Positions 9,959 to 25,984 of a stretch of 64,000 bases of DNA are shown in pieces. The stretch comes from AC-32 sp963716865 (GTDB lineage Bacteria; Actinomycetota; Thermoleophilia; Gaiellales; Gaiellaceae): contig CAVQUF010000004.1 in NCBI GenBank assembly GCA_963716865.1, positions 682,001 to 746,000 of the forward strand, given 5' to 3'. Made by a program: the position numbers and the translations under genes. Below the pieces are notes generated by a model, which worked only from the letters and a program-made list of their open reading frames with translations, was not told where the DNA came from and did not search any database. Every line of letters starts with the position of its first letter. The stretch's first letter is position 1.

Positions 9959-11698
9959 TTACTGGGCGGCCAGGAAGGGGAGGTAGTCCGTCAGCGGGAC
10001 GACACCCGGCGTGGGCTGCACGTCCCTGCGGCAGAGGGTGATCATGTTGTAGTCGCGCTCGCGCGCGAGCAGCCAGCCCTCGTAGGCGTGGTCGCGGGCG
10101 AGCGACTTCAGCGCCGCGACGACGGCGGGCCGCGCCAGCCCGGGCGGGATTCCGCCGAGCGGGACGGCCGGCTGGAGCGCGCGCACTTCGACCGGGCCGA
10201 GCATCGTTCGGATCGTGACCCAGCCGCTGGAGCGCAGCCGGAAGAGCTGAGGCGGAGCGTTCGAGGCAAGCGCGAAGCCGCGCGTCCGGTTGCCGAGCCA
10301 CGGCGCCGGTGTCTTCGTCTCGACGAACCTGACCTGCGTGTCCGCGTACATCTGGTAGTAGCTCTGCACGTCGGCGCCCGAAGGCCGCGAGGCGGGCATC
10401 CGCCGCTCGATCATCGCCCGGCGCAGCTCGTCGGCGATCACACCGCGGGCGACGGCGGGGGTGGCGTGGGCCCGCGCGAGGGCGGCCCGGTAGGCGCCGT
10501 GGCTGCCGAACCGCGAGACGACCACGGCCCGCTCGGCCTGGGCAACCTGAGTCGACTTGAGCTTCTGGTAGAAGCTCGCGATCACCCGCGCATAGGCGGC
10601 GGTGAACGCTACGTCTACGTCGCCGGTCACCGGCGTGAGGCCGCGGATCACCTTCGCGTCTACGAGCTTGCCGTTGACCTTGCAGCGCGCGCCGGGCGGG
10701 AAGACGAGCTGGCCCTGGGTCCGCGAGGTGTTGAACCTCGGCCCGGCGACCTTCGGCCCGTCGCACAGCTTCGGGTTGCGGGTCCAGAGGTAGACGCACG
10801 CGGCGAGCGGTTTCTGTGGGTCGTCCTCGGGCGAGTTCTTTCCGAAGACAGCCCAGCCCCACGACCAGACCGAGCGCAGGCCGAGTTCCTTGGCGACCTG
10901 CCTGGCTGCGAGCGCCTGGAGCTTCGTCACCTCGAGCCAGGCGCCGAGCTTGGCGTGCTCCCGGCCACCGGAGCCGGGTGTCGTGTGGAAGCCGAGCATG
11001 ATCCCGAGCTGGCGCGTCGGGATGCCGAGCGCCGCGTACGGCGCGACGCGCTTGCGGAACAGCGCGCGCAGCGTCCGGCTGCCGGCGAGCGGCCCCTCCT
11101 TCGCCAGCCTCGGCGCCGCGAAGTACGACTCGCTGACGATGTCGGCGTAGGCCGCGACCTGCCGCCACCAGTCGGCGGCCACGTCTCCCATGTACGGGTT
11201 CGTGGGCACGAGCAGCACGGGCCGCGCCCCGCGGGCGGAGAGCGTCTGGAGGTAGAGCAGCACGTTGCGCCGGTACTGCGCGTTCGTCGCGCTCCACGGC
11301 GTGATCAGGCTGGCGCCGTTGAGCTCGTTCTCGGCGATCATCGGGTGCGCGCACCCGAGCGACATCGACGCGACGTCGTACATCCTGTTCGCGCGATCGA
11401 CCACGAGGGCCGGGTCGAACGGCTCGAGCGGCGTGCCGACCCGCCGGATGAAGTGCATGTCCCAGTAGACGGTCTTCGCGCCGTAGCTCCGCAGGAGCTG
11501 TGGGTAGATGAAGTTCGAGGCGGCCCCGATCACGCCGGGCCGCGCGAAGACCTGCCAGAACGGGACCGAGCCGTCGGCGAAGTCGATCCAGAGCGTTCCC
11601 CTGTTCGGGATCCCGCAGGTCTCCGCAGCCGCCGCCCTGTGGGGCGCAACCCCGAACGCCGCGAAGGCGGCGAGTGCGATGAGGACGAGCCGCTTCAA
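9959..11698 (-). CDS. Secreted protein of unknown function
   Basis: The 579-aa protein starts at TTG 11698 after a GGGCGGGG purine run and begins with a signal peptide ending near RAAAAETCG. The first half looks like a folded catalytic-type domain, with WIDFADGSVPFWQVF and YWDMHF near the start. The C-terminal half has an Ala/Arg-rich helical stretch around AYRAALARAHATPAVARGVIADELRRAMIERR that loosely resembles SurA-type chaperone helices. I do not recognise the family. It ends 9 nt from the convergent GGDEF gene and lies downstream of rpoC. Confidence 0.8.
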   Translation of the reverse strand: MKRLVLIALAAFAAFGVAPHRAAAAETCGIPNRGTLWIDFADGSVPFWQVFARPGVIGAASNFIYPQLLRSYGAKTVYWDMHFIRRVGTPLEPFDPALVVDRANRMYDVASMSLGCAHPMIAENELNGASLITPWSATNAQYRRNVLLYLQTLSARGARPVLLVPTNPYMGDVAADWWRQVAAYADIVSESYFAAPRLAKEGPLAGSRTLRALFRKRVAPYAALGIPTRQLGIMLGFHTTPGSGGREHAKLGAWLEVTKLQALAARQVAKELGLRSVWSWGWAVFGKNSPEDDPQKPLAACVYLWTRNPKLCDGPKVAGPRFNTSRTQGQLVFPPGARCKVNGKLVDAKVIRGLTPVTGDVDVAFTAAYARVIASFYQKLKSTQVAQAERAVVVSRFGSHGAYRAALARAHATPAVARGVIADELRRAMIERRMPASRPSGADVQSYYQMYADTQVRFVETKTPAPWLGNRTRGFALASNAPPQLFRLRSSGWVTIRTMLGPVEVRALQPAVPLGGIPPGLARPAVVAALKSLARDHAYEGWLLARERDYNMITLCRRDVQPTPGVVPLTDYLPFLAAQ

Positions 11699-11781
11699 AA
11701 CCCCGCCCAATGTGTAGCAGCTACGGCGACCAGGCGCAGGCCCGGCGCGGGTGTCCCCGCCGGGCCCGGCGCTGGTTTCGC

Positions 11782-16383
<4,602 letters not shown>

Positions 16384-16468
16384 CTAGACGGAACTTGGCC
16401 CCGCGCACAGCTATCGCTTTGAGGATCGCGGCCTACCCTGCACGCTCCTGTGGTCCGACCGCCAACGT

Positions 16469-20107
<3,639 letters not shown>

Positions 20108-20181
20108 GTCTGAGTGCCTCCCTTAGCGGCTATGAGGTGAACGGTGAATGCGGACAGGCGAACGTCGGCGCGGAACCGCCA

Positions 20182-20211
20182 AATATACCGAAAGAGGTGG
20201 ACGCTGCGCAA
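20182..20211 (-). promoter_or_regulatory. Probable promoter for rpoB-rpoC
   Basis: TTGCGC (20211-20206), 18 nt, then TATATT (20187-20182) on the minus strand gives a start about 80 nt before the rpoB ATG. A second -10-like TATAGT lies upstream at 20253-20248 with a poorer -35. A dedicated promoter fits the terminators that separate rpoBC from rplJL. Confidence 0.5.
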
Positions 20212-20285
20212 GGCCGAGCAGCTGGGATGGCGCCCGGCGGGGATTCCACTATAGACGCTCTCCCCGCAGGGCGCCAGATCGTGTC

Positions 20286-20321
20286 CAAAAACGGCGAAGG
20301 CGCCCTTCCAGGCGCCCTCGT
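20286..20321 (-). terminator. Intrinsic terminator after the small secreted-protein gene
   Basis: On the minus strand a hairpin built on CGAGGGCGCC / GGCGCCTTCG (20320-20295, one mismatch) is followed by GCCG and a run of five T (20291-20287). It lies about 25 nt past the stop at 20347. Confidence 0.75.
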
Positions 20322-20346
20322 CGTCTCCGCTTCTAGCCGAGAGGTG

Positions 20347-20775
20347 CTACGACTGGGCCGCCTTCGCCGGATGGGCGAGAACCCTCCGGGCCGTGAGGTC
20401 CGGCATCGCACCGTTCTTCAGATCGGCTCGGCAGACCTTCGCCGTGACGAGCAGCCGGTCGTTCGGCGCGAGGGCGCCGAGGTTGTGCGCACCGCCCCGG
20501 TTGACGCGAGTCTTGGCGTCAACCGCGAGCGTGGCTGACCCGGCCTTCTTGTACGCGCGGCCGAACCGGTTCGAGTGCTTCACGGTCATCACGAACGACG
20601 TGTCGCCGTCGGCCGGGTCGACGTCGGGCCCGAGGAAGCCCTTGAGCATGACCGCGACGCGCGCCTTGCACGCATGGCCGCTCTTCGGGCCTTTGCCGGG
20701 ATGATCCTTCGCGACGGCCGCAGAGACGGCGACCAGCGAGGCGACCAGGGCGAGAATCAGGAACTTGAGACGCAT
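20347..20775 (-). CDS. Small secreted protein of unknown function between rplL and rpoB
   Basis: The 142-aa product starts at ATG 20775 behind GGAGG with 6-nt spacing. An ATG 11 codons upstream has no such site. A signal peptide (MRLKFLILALVASLVAVSAAVA) precedes a mature part starting KDHPGKGPKSGHACKAR. The rest alternates short beta-type segments (TSFVMTVKHSN, ATLAVDAKTRVNRGG, DRLLVTAKVCRADL) and has three Cys. No family was recognised. It is bounded by terminators on both sides, so it is a monocistronic unit inserted in the usual rplL-rpoB interval. Confidence 0.85.
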   Translation of the reverse strand: MRLKFLILALVASLVAVSAAVAKDHPGKGPKSGHACKARVAVMLKGFLGPDVDPADGDTSFVMTVKHSNRFGRAYKKAGSATLAVDAKTRVNRGGAHNLGALAPNDRLLVTAKVCRADLKNGAMPDLTARRVLAHPAKAAQS

Positions 20776-20919
20776 TCGAAACCTCCGCGAGGAGAAGGAA
20801 GTAGTCAACTGATTGGGATTGTCGGCCCGAATTTCCCGTTTGTCCCCGCGAATCCCTTGAATGCGTTAGAAACCCTTACTTCGGGGTCAAGAACCTTACG
20901 CTCCGCTTACAGATGCGAA

Positions 20920-20945
20920 ACGGGGCCGCGTCCAAGCGGCCCCGT
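20920..20945 (-). terminator. Hairpin terminator after rplL
   Basis: ACGGGGCCGC, a 6-nt loop, and GCGGCCCCGT form a perfect 10-bp stem 24 nt beyond the rplL stop. There is only a short T tract after it, as is usual in high-GC genomes. Confidence 0.75.
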
Positions 20946-20968
20946 TCGAGATTCGGCTCTACGCGTGC

Positions 20969-21358
20969 TTACTTCAGCTCGACTCCGGCGCCGGCCTCTT
21001 CGAGCTGCGCCTTGACCTGATCGGCCTCCTCCTGGGCGACGCCCTCCTTCACGGGGTTCGGCGCCCCGTCGACGAGGTCCTTCGCCTCCTTCAGGCCGAG
21101 GCCGGTGACCGCGCGGACGACCTTGATCACCTGGATCTTCTTGTCGCCGGCGCTCGTCAGCACGACGTCGAAGGCGGTCTTCTCCTCCTCGGCGGCGGCG
21201 CCGTCGCCCCCAGGAGCCGCACCCGGTGCGGCGACCGCGACCGGCACGGCCGCGCTCACGCCCCACTCCTCCTCGAGCTTGGTCTTGAGCTCGACGAGCT
21301 CGAGGACGCTCATGCTCCCCAGCTGCTCGACGAGCTTGTCGGTATCAGTCTTCGCCAC
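20969..21358 (-). CDS. rplL: 50S ribosomal protein L7/L12
   Basis: Stalk protein that recruits translational GTPases. The 129-aa sequence has the N-terminal dimerisation helix (LVEQLGSMSVLELVELKTKLEEEWG), an Ala/Gly/Pro hinge (about residues 36-55) and the globular C-terminal domain (TAFDVVLTSAGDKKIQVIKVVRAVTGLGLKEAKDLVD, shown here only as its recognisable start and end). The start overlaps the end of rplJ by 14 nt. Confidence 0.96.
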   Translation of the reverse strand: MAKTDTDKLVEQLGSMSVLELVELKTKLEEEWGVSAAVPVAVAAPGAAPGGDGAAAEEEKTAFDVVLTSAGDKKIQVIKVVRAVTGLGLKEAKDLVDGAPNPVKEGVAQEEADQVKAQLEEAGAGVELK

Positions 21359-21980
21359 TCTGGGCCTCCTCTTCCTCTTCTTCTTCGTCTTCTGGTCTAG
21401 ACATTTCGGAGTCAGCGTGCAGGCCTGCGCCGGAGGCGGAGGGCTCTGCGCGGGTTTCGTTCTCGAGCCGGCGGATGCGCGCGTCGACGACGCCGACGAG
21501 ATCCCGCAGCGGGGCGGTGAAAAGCCCGACGACGGTCGTCAGCGGCGCGAGCACCGCGCCCGCGAGCTGGGCCCGCAGCACCTCCGCGGACGGCAGCGTC
21601 GCCAGCCGCTTGATCTCGTCGTCCCCGACGACAACGCCGTCGAGCAGGCCGCCGCGCAGCACGAGCACCTCGTGCGCCCTGGCGGTGTCGTTCAGCACCT
21701 TCGCGACCGCGGCGGGATCGCCGTCGGCGTCCAGGAACGCAATTGCGGTGGGCCCGTCGATCAGCTCGAGCACCTCCTCGGTGCCCGCGGCCTTTGCCGC
21801 GAGCTTCGTGAGGGTGTTCTTCACCACCGTGAAGCGGGCGCCGGCCTCGAGCAGGCGGGCGCGCAGCTCCTCGATCTCGGGCATCGAGAGCCCGCGGTAG
21901 TCGGCAACAATGAGCGTGCTCGTCGAGCGCAGCCGCTCGGCAAGCTCCGCGACCACCCGTTCCTTGTCGGCTCTCAGCAT
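21345..21980 (-). CDS. rplJ: 50S ribosomal protein L10 with acidic C-terminal tail
   Basis: L10 anchors L7/L12 dimers to 23S rRNA. The 211-aa protein starts at ATG 21980 (MLRADKERVVAELAERL) and has the family's TLIVADYRGLSMPEIEELR and ARFTVVKNTLTKLA segments. An upstream in-frame ATG at 22154 runs back through the leader and into rplA, so it was rejected. The extreme C-terminus (about residues 185-211) is a run of Glu and Asp, partly because it shares DNA with the rplL ribosome-binding region. Confidence 0.95.
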   Translation of the reverse strand: MLRADKERVVAELAERLRSTSTLIVADYRGLSMPEIEELRARLLEAGARFTVVKNTLTKLAAKAAGTEEVLELIDGPTAIAFLDADGDPAAVAKVLNDTARAHEVLVLRGGLLDGVVVGDDEIKRLATLPSAEVLRAQLAGAVLAPLTTVVGLFTAPLRDLVGVVDARIRRLENETRAEPSASGAGLHADSEMSRPEDEEEEEEEAQSGED

Positions 21981-22104
21981 CGAATCACTCTCCTGACGAA
22001 ACGAGCCCGCGCAGAGGCGGGCTCGGAGAGGCGTGCTGCCTTCCTTGCTCCACCTCGGCTGGACCTCTGCCTGACGGCTGCCAGCTGTCTCGGGCGTCGC
22101 GTTC
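21981..22104 (-). ncRNA. L10 leader (autoregulatory leader of rplJL)
   Basis: The 124 nt between rplA and rplJ on the minus strand contain the CGAGACAGCTGGCAGCC / CAGGCAGAGG arrangement typical of L10-L12 binding leaders. A strong hairpin GAGCCCGC-ctctgc-GCGGGCTC then lies just before the rplJ ribosome-binding site and could act as an attenuator. The class is known; the assignment rests on position and motif likeness. Confidence 0.65.
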
Positions 22105-22842
22105 TTACACCGTTGCTTCTGCTGGTGCTCCTTCCAGTTCCTCTGTAAGCCCATGGGTCCTCGCCGGATCGACGTGGATGCCCGGGCCCATGGTGCTCGT
22201 CAGTGTAACGGTCTTGATGTAGCGCCCTTTGGCCGCGGCCGGCTTGGCCCGGACGATCTCCTCGATCAGCGTCGAGTAGTTCTCCAGCAGCTGGCGCTCG
22301 TCGAAGCTCTTCTTGCCGATCGCGACGTGCACGTTGGCGCCGCGGTCGGTGCGGTACTCGAGCTTGCCGGCCTTTGCCTCGCGCACGGCCTTGCCCACGT
22401 CCATCGTGACCGTGCCGGTCTTCGGGTTCGGCATCTTCCCGCGCGGGCCGAGGATGCGGCCGAGCTTGCCGACGACGCTCATCTGGTCGGGGGTCGCGAT
22501 CGCGACATCGAAGTCGTCGAAGCCCTCCTCGACCTTCCCGGCCAGGTCATTGGTGCCGACCACGTCCGCGCCGGCCTCCTCCGCCTCCCGGGCCTTCTCG
22601 CCCTCGGCGAAGACCGCCACACGCGACTCGCGGCCGGTGCCGTGCGGAAGCATCAGCGTCCCGCGCAGCTGCTCCTCGGCGTGGCGGACGTTGAGCCCGA
22701 GGTTGAAGTGCGCCTCGACGGTCTCGTCGAACTTCGCCGCGGGGAAGCTCTTCAGCAGCCGGATCGCGTCGGCGGGCGAGTAGAGCTGCTCGCGGTCGAT
22801 CTGTGAGCGTGAGGTGCGGTAGTTCTTGCCGTGCCCGCTCAC
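22105..22842 (-). CDS. rplA: 50S ribosomal protein L1
   Basis: L1 forms the E-site stalk and can repress its own mRNA. The 245-aa product starts at GTG 22842 (MSGHGKNYRTSRSQIDREQ). It carries the diagnostic LGRILGPRGKMPNPKTGTV segment at about residues 130-148 and the final TSTMGPGIHVDP. It is separated from rplK by 97 nt that hold repeat copy B, unlike the usual short spacer. Confidence 0.96.
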   Translation of the reverse strand: MSGHGKNYRTSRSQIDREQLYSPADAIRLLKSFPAAKFDETVEAHFNLGLNVRHAEEQLRGTLMLPHGTGRESRVAVFAEGEKAREAEEAGADVVGTNDLAGKVEEGFDDFDVAIATPDQMSVVGKLGRILGPRGKMPNPKTGTVTMDVGKAVREAKAGKLEYRTDRGANVHVAIGKKSFDERQLLENYSTLIEEIVRAKPAAAKGRYIKTVTLTSTMGPGIHVDPARTHGLTEELEGAPAEATV

Positions 22843-22860
22843 GGCGCTCCCTTTGCCGGC

Positions 22861-22940
22861 GCGACGTATCGACCGGTCACTTCAGACGGCCGCACGGGCA
22901 AAGCCCGCGCGCCCTGATTGCGACATCGCAAGCGACGTCT
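22861..22940 (-). repeat. Dispersed palindromic repeat, copy B (rplK-rplA spacer)
   Basis: On the minus strand the element begins GACGTCGCTTGCGATGTC immediately after the rplK TGA, continues with GGGCGCGCGGGCTTTGCCCG and ends TGACCGGTCGATACG. It matches copies at 3262-3336 and 25291-25369 in layout and sequence. It lies in the same orientation as transcription and occupies almost the whole rplK-rplA spacer. Confidence 0.82.
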
Positions 22941-23365
22941 CACAGCTCCGTCTCCACTCCCATCGAGCGGGCGGTTCCCGCGACGACCTTCATCGCCTGC
23001 TCGATGTCTCGCGCGTTGAGGTCCGGCATCTTCGCCTCGGCGATCTGCCGCACCTGGTCGCGCGTCAGGCGCCCGACCTTCTCGCGGTTCGGCTCCCCGG
23101 AGCCCTTCTCGAGCCGCAGCGCCTCCTTGATCAGGACGGCTGCCGGGGGCGTCTTCGTGATGAAGTCGAAGGAACGGTCCTCGTAGACCGTGATCTCGAC
23201 GGGGATGATGCGCCCGTTCTCCTGCGCGGTCTGGGCGTTGAACGCCTTGCAGAACTCCATGATGTTGACCCCGTGCTGGCCGAGAGCAGGACCGACCGGC
23301 GGCGCCGGATTCGCCTGCCCGCCCGGGATCTGGAGCTTGATCAGCGTGAGAACTTTCTTCGCCAT
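22940..23365 (-). CDS. rplK: 50S ribosomal protein L11
   Basis: L11 forms the GTPase-associated centre and is the thiostrepton-binding partner. The 141-aa sequence starts MAKKVLTLIKLQIPGGQANPAPPVGPALGQHGVNIM (the proline-rich N-terminal domain, abbreviated) and ends in the RNA-binding domain with AGTARSMGVE. The start lies 2 nt from the end of nusG. The stop codon is immediately followed by repeat copy B. Confidence 0.97.
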   Translation of the reverse strand: MAKKVLTLIKLQIPGGQANPAPPVGPALGQHGVNIMEFCKAFNAQTAQENGRIIPVEITVYEDRSFDFITKTPPAAVLIKEALRLEKGSGEPNREKVGRLTRDQVRQIAEAKMPDLNARDIEQAMKVVAGTARSMGVETEL

Positions 23366-23367
23366 GG

Positions 23368-23898
23368 CTAGTCGATCTTCTTGACCTGGTCGAAGCCGAG
23401 CTCGACGGGAACCTGGCGCTCGAAGATGTCAACGAGCACCTTCAGCTTCTGCTGGTCGGGGTTGACGTCGACGATCTCGCCGTCGAAGTCGGACAGCGGG
23501 CCGGAGGTTACCTTCACGGACTCGCCCAGCGAGAACTCGACCTGGGCCCGCGGCCGCTCGCCGGTGGCGGCGCCCGTGCGGAGGATGCGGTCGACCTCGC
23601 CCTGCGAGAGCGGGACGGGCTTCGACCCGGCGCCGACGAAGCCGGTCACGCCCGGGGTGTTCTTCACGACCATCCAGGCGTCGTCGTTCAGATCCATGTT
23701 CACGAGCACGTAGCCCGGCAGGATCCGCTTCTCGGTCTGCACCTTCTGCCCGTCGCGGGTCTCGACCACCTGCTCGGTCGGGACGACGACGCGGCGGAAG
23801 CGCAGCTGTTGGCTCATCGAGTCGATCCGGTGCTCGAGGTTGGCCTTCACCTTGTTCTCGTGCCCGGAGTAAGTGTTGATCGCGTACCAGCGGAACAT
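23368..23898 (-). CDS. nusG: Transcription termination/antitermination factor NusG
   Basis: NusG binds the RNA polymerase clamp and links it to Rho or to the ribosome through S10. The 176-aa protein has the NGN domain (MFRWYAINTYSGHENKVKANL...; PGYVLVNMDLND; NTPGVTGFVG) and a C-terminal KOW domain beginning near GESVKVTSGPLSDFDG. It follows secE after 4 nt in the standard secE-nusG-rplK-rplA order. Confidence 0.97.
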   Translation of the reverse strand: MFRWYAINTYSGHENKVKANLEHRIDSMSQQLRFRRVVVPTEQVVETRDGQKVQTEKRILPGYVLVNMDLNDDAWMVVKNTPGVTGFVGAGSKPVPLSQGEVDRILRTGAATGERPRAQVEFSLGESVKVTSGPLSDFDGEIVDVNPDQQKLKVLVDIFERQVPVELGFDQVKKID

Positions 23899-23902
23899 GG
23901 GC

Positions 23903-24241
23903 CTACCTCAGGAGGACGTGTTGGACGAAGCGCCGGAAGATCTCGTCGGCGAGGAACAGGTAGACCCCGACGACAAAGCAGGCGATCAGGACGACGGCGG
24001 TGCCCTGGACCAGCTGCTGCTGGCCGGGCCACTCGACCTTCTTCAGCTCGGCCCAGGACTCCCCGATGAACCGGATGATCCGGCCGAAGAAGCCCGGCTC
24101 CCGCCCCGCGCCGTCCTGAGCGGCGGCGGGCTCGACGGCCGGCCTGACGGCCGGGCGGGAGGGCGCGCGCTCGAGAGCCTCCTGGCTCTGGGTCTGCGCG
24201 GCGCGGCGGGCGCGACGCTCGGAACGGGTCTGGCGGGCCAT
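23903..24241 (-). CDS. secE: Preprotein translocase subunit SecE
   Basis: The 112-aa protein starts at ATG 24241 (MARQTRSERRARRAA). It has a long basic/Ala-rich cytosolic N-terminus, the amphipathic ESWAELKKVEWPGQQQLVQGT motif and a single C-terminal membrane helix (AVVLIACFVVGVYLFLADEI). The N-terminal extension is typical of actinobacteria. The longer upstream frame overlaps rpmG and was not used. Confidence 0.94.
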   Translation of the reverse strand: MARQTRSERRARRAAQTQSQEALERAPSRPAVRPAVEPAAAQDGAGREPGFFGRIIRFIGESWAELKKVEWPGQQQLVQGTAVVLIACFVVGVYLFLADEIFRRFVQHVLLR

Positions 24242-24243
24242 GC

Positions 24244-24405
24244 CTAGCGCGTCTCCCGGTGCAGGGTGTGGCGGCCGCACCAGCGGCAGTACTTGCGGAA
24301 CTCCACCCGGTCGGGCGAGTTTCGCTTCGACTTCTCGGTCTGGTAATTGCGCCGCTTGCACTCCGTGCAGGCGAGCGTGATCCCAACTCTGACTCCGGTT
24401 GCCAT
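24244..24405 (-). CDS. rpmG: 50S ribosomal protein L33
   Basis: The minus-strand reading from ATG 24405 gives 53 codons, MATGVRVGITLACTECKRRN ... YCRWCGRHTLHRETR. The two CxxC pairs (CTEC, CRWC) make it a zinc-containing type of L33. It lies 2 nt before secE and downstream of tRNA-Met, the usual place for rpmG. Confidence 0.94.
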   Translation of the reverse strand: MATGVRVGITLACTECKRRNYQTEKSKRNSPDRVEFRKYCRWCGRHTLHRETR

Positions 24406-24437
24406 GTCCTGTTCTCTTTTTCCGAGTACGCGGAAGG

Positions 24438-24511
24438 TAGCGGCGGGAGGACTCGAACCTCCGACACGCGGATTATGATTCCGCTGCTCTAACCAACTGA
24501 GCTACGCCGCC
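24438..24511 (-). tRNA. tRNA-Met (CAT)
   Basis: The minus strand folds as a cloverleaf: acceptor GGCGGCG with CGCCGCT (one G-U pair), D-arm GCTCAGTTGGTTAGAGC, anticodon stem GCGGA/TCCGC around ATCATAA, and T-arm GGAGGTTCGAGTCCTCC. The anticodon is CAT. The lack of initiator features favours elongator Met; a tRNA-Ile2 with modified C34 cannot be excluded. CCA is not fully encoded. Confidence 0.93.
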
Positions 24512-24590
24512 CCGCGCGGCTGAGTGTAGCAATCCCCTTTCGACGCTAGGCTCCGGCCGTGGCCCTCGTCACGGTAGTCGGTCCTCGTTG

Positions 24591-25292
24591 ATGCGGATCC
24601 GCGAGTGCAACTGGATGCAGGTCGAGGAGTACCTCGAGCGCGACGACCGGATCGTCGTGCCGCTCGGGTCGACGGAGCAGCACGGATACCTCTCGCTCGA
24701 GACCGACAACGTCCTCGCCGAGCGCGTCTCCGCGGAGGCCGCCGAGCCGCTGGGCGTGCTCGTGCTCCCCGTGCTGCCGTTCGGGTTGACGCCGGCGTTC
24801 GCGGCGTTTCCGGGGAGCCCGTCGCTGCGCCTCGAGACGTTCGTCTCCGTGCTGCGCGACCTGCTCGACTCGCTCCGCGGGCAGGGCTTCCGACGCTTCC
24901 TGCTCGTGAACGGGCACGGAGGCAACCTTCCGGGCGGCGCGCTCGCGCGAGAGTGGACGACCGATCACCCCGATGCGCAGGCGATCTTCCACAGCTGGTG
25001 GTCGAGCCCGCGCGTGCAGGGGGCCGCGCGCAAGATCGATCCGGTGCCGAGCCACGCGAACTGGTTCGAGAACTTCCCGTGGACGCGGCTCGAGGGGGTC
25101 GAGCTCCCCGACGGCGGCAAGCCGCCGCTCGACCAGGCGGCGTACCTCGCGGCCGGGCCGGCCGAGGTGCGCGATCTGCTCGGGGACGGCGTCTTCGGCG
25201 GGACCTACGCGCTTCCGGACGAGCAGGTGGCGGCAGTCTGGCGCGTCGGCGTCGAGGAGGTTCGCGAGCTCTTGGAGAGCGGCTGGCGATGA
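24591..25292 (+). CDS. Creatininase-family metal-dependent amidohydrolase
   Basis: The 233-aa product matches the creatininase fold family: VPLGSTEQHGYLSLETDN (metal-binding Glu, His, Asp near residues 27-40) and the later LLVNGHGGNLPGG motif. The family includes creatininase and cofactor-maturation amidases such as MftE, so the exact substrate is open. The ATG at 24591 is preferred over the TTG one codon upstream; no strong ribosome-binding site is visible. The TGA stop is the first part of repeat copy C. Confidence 0.88.
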   Translation: MRIRECNWMQVEEYLERDDRIVVPLGSTEQHGYLSLETDNVLAERVSAEAAEPLGVLVLPVLPFGLTPAFAAFPGSPSLRLETFVSVLRDLLDSLRGQGFRRFLLVNGHGGNLPGGALAREWTTDHPDAQAIFHSWWSSPRVQGAARKIDPVPSHANWFENFPWTRLEGVELPDGGKPPLDQAAYLAAGPAEVRDLLGDGVFGGTYALPDEQVAAVWRVGVEEVRELLESGWR

Positions 25293-25369
25293 GACGCCGC
25301 TTGCGGCGTCTCTTTCAGGCCGAGTGGGCTCTGCCCGCTCGGCCGTCGGAACTGACCGGTCGACACGCC
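25291..25369 (+). repeat. Dispersed palindromic repeat, copy C
   Basis: The element starts GACGCCGCTTGCGGCGTC (a perfect stem with CTTG loop) overlapping the upstream TGA stop. It continues with GGCCGAGTGGGCTCTGCCCG closing on CTCGGCC and ends ACTGACCGGTCGACACG. It has the same layout as copies A and B and, like copy B, begins exactly at a stop codon in the orientation of transcription. Confidence 0.82.
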
Positions 25370-25389
25370 GTCCGCCGGGGAAGCGGACC

Positions 25390-25962
25390 GTGAACAACCC
25401 CGTAGCGGTGTTCAATGAGTGGCTCGTGGAGGCCCGTGAGGCGGGCGTCGAAGTGCCCGAGGCGATGACGGTGGCGACGGCCGACGCTTCCGGCCGGCCC
25501 TCGGCGCGGATGCTCCTGCTGAAGGGCGCGGACGAGCGCGGCTTCACGTTCTTCACCGGCTACGAGAGCCGAAAAGGCCGAGAGCTGGACGAGAACCCGC
25601 GGGCGGCGCTCGTCTTCTACTGGCGCGAGCTCGGACGGCAGGTGCGCGTCGAAGGGACGGTGCGACGACTCTCCGCCGAGGAGTCGGACGCGTACTGGGC
25701 GACGCGCCCGGCCCGCAGCAGGGCCGCGGCCGCGGTCTCGCGCCAGAGCGAGCCACTCGAGAGCCTCGAGGAGCTCGAGGCCGAGGCGGAACGCCTCCTG
25801 GCAGAGCACGCCGACGAGGTCCCGCGGCCGGATCGCTGGGGCGGCTACCTGCTCGAGCCGGATGCGATCGAGCTCTGGCAGCACCGCGACGACCGCCTGC
25901 ACGACCGAATCAGGTACACACGCGCGCGCGAGGGCTGGCGCGCCGAGCGCCTCGCTCCCTAG
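25390..25962 (+). CDS. pdxH: Pyridoxamine/pyridoxine 5'-phosphate oxidase
   Basis: FMN-dependent oxidase completing pyridoxal 5'-phosphate synthesis and salvage. From GTG 25390 the 190-aa protein reads MNNPVAVFNEWLVEAREAG. It has the FMN/PLP-binding segments SARMLLLKGADERGFTFFTGYESRKG and ALVFYWRELGRQVRVEG, with WGGYLLEPDAIELWQ and RLHDRIRYTR at the end. Upstream open frame is repeat read-through. It follows the creatininase gene with repeat copy C in between. Confidence 0.95.
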   Translation: MNNPVAVFNEWLVEAREAGVEVPEAMTVATADASGRPSARMLLLKGADERGFTFFTGYESRKGRELDENPRAALVFYWRELGRQVRVEGTVRRLSAEESDAYWATRPARSRAAAAVSRQSEPLESLEELEAEAERLLAEHADEVPRPDRWGGYLLEPDAIELWQHRDDRLHDRIRYTRAREGWRAERLAP

Positions 25963-25984
25963 CCGCTCCGACCGGCGAGGTGGT

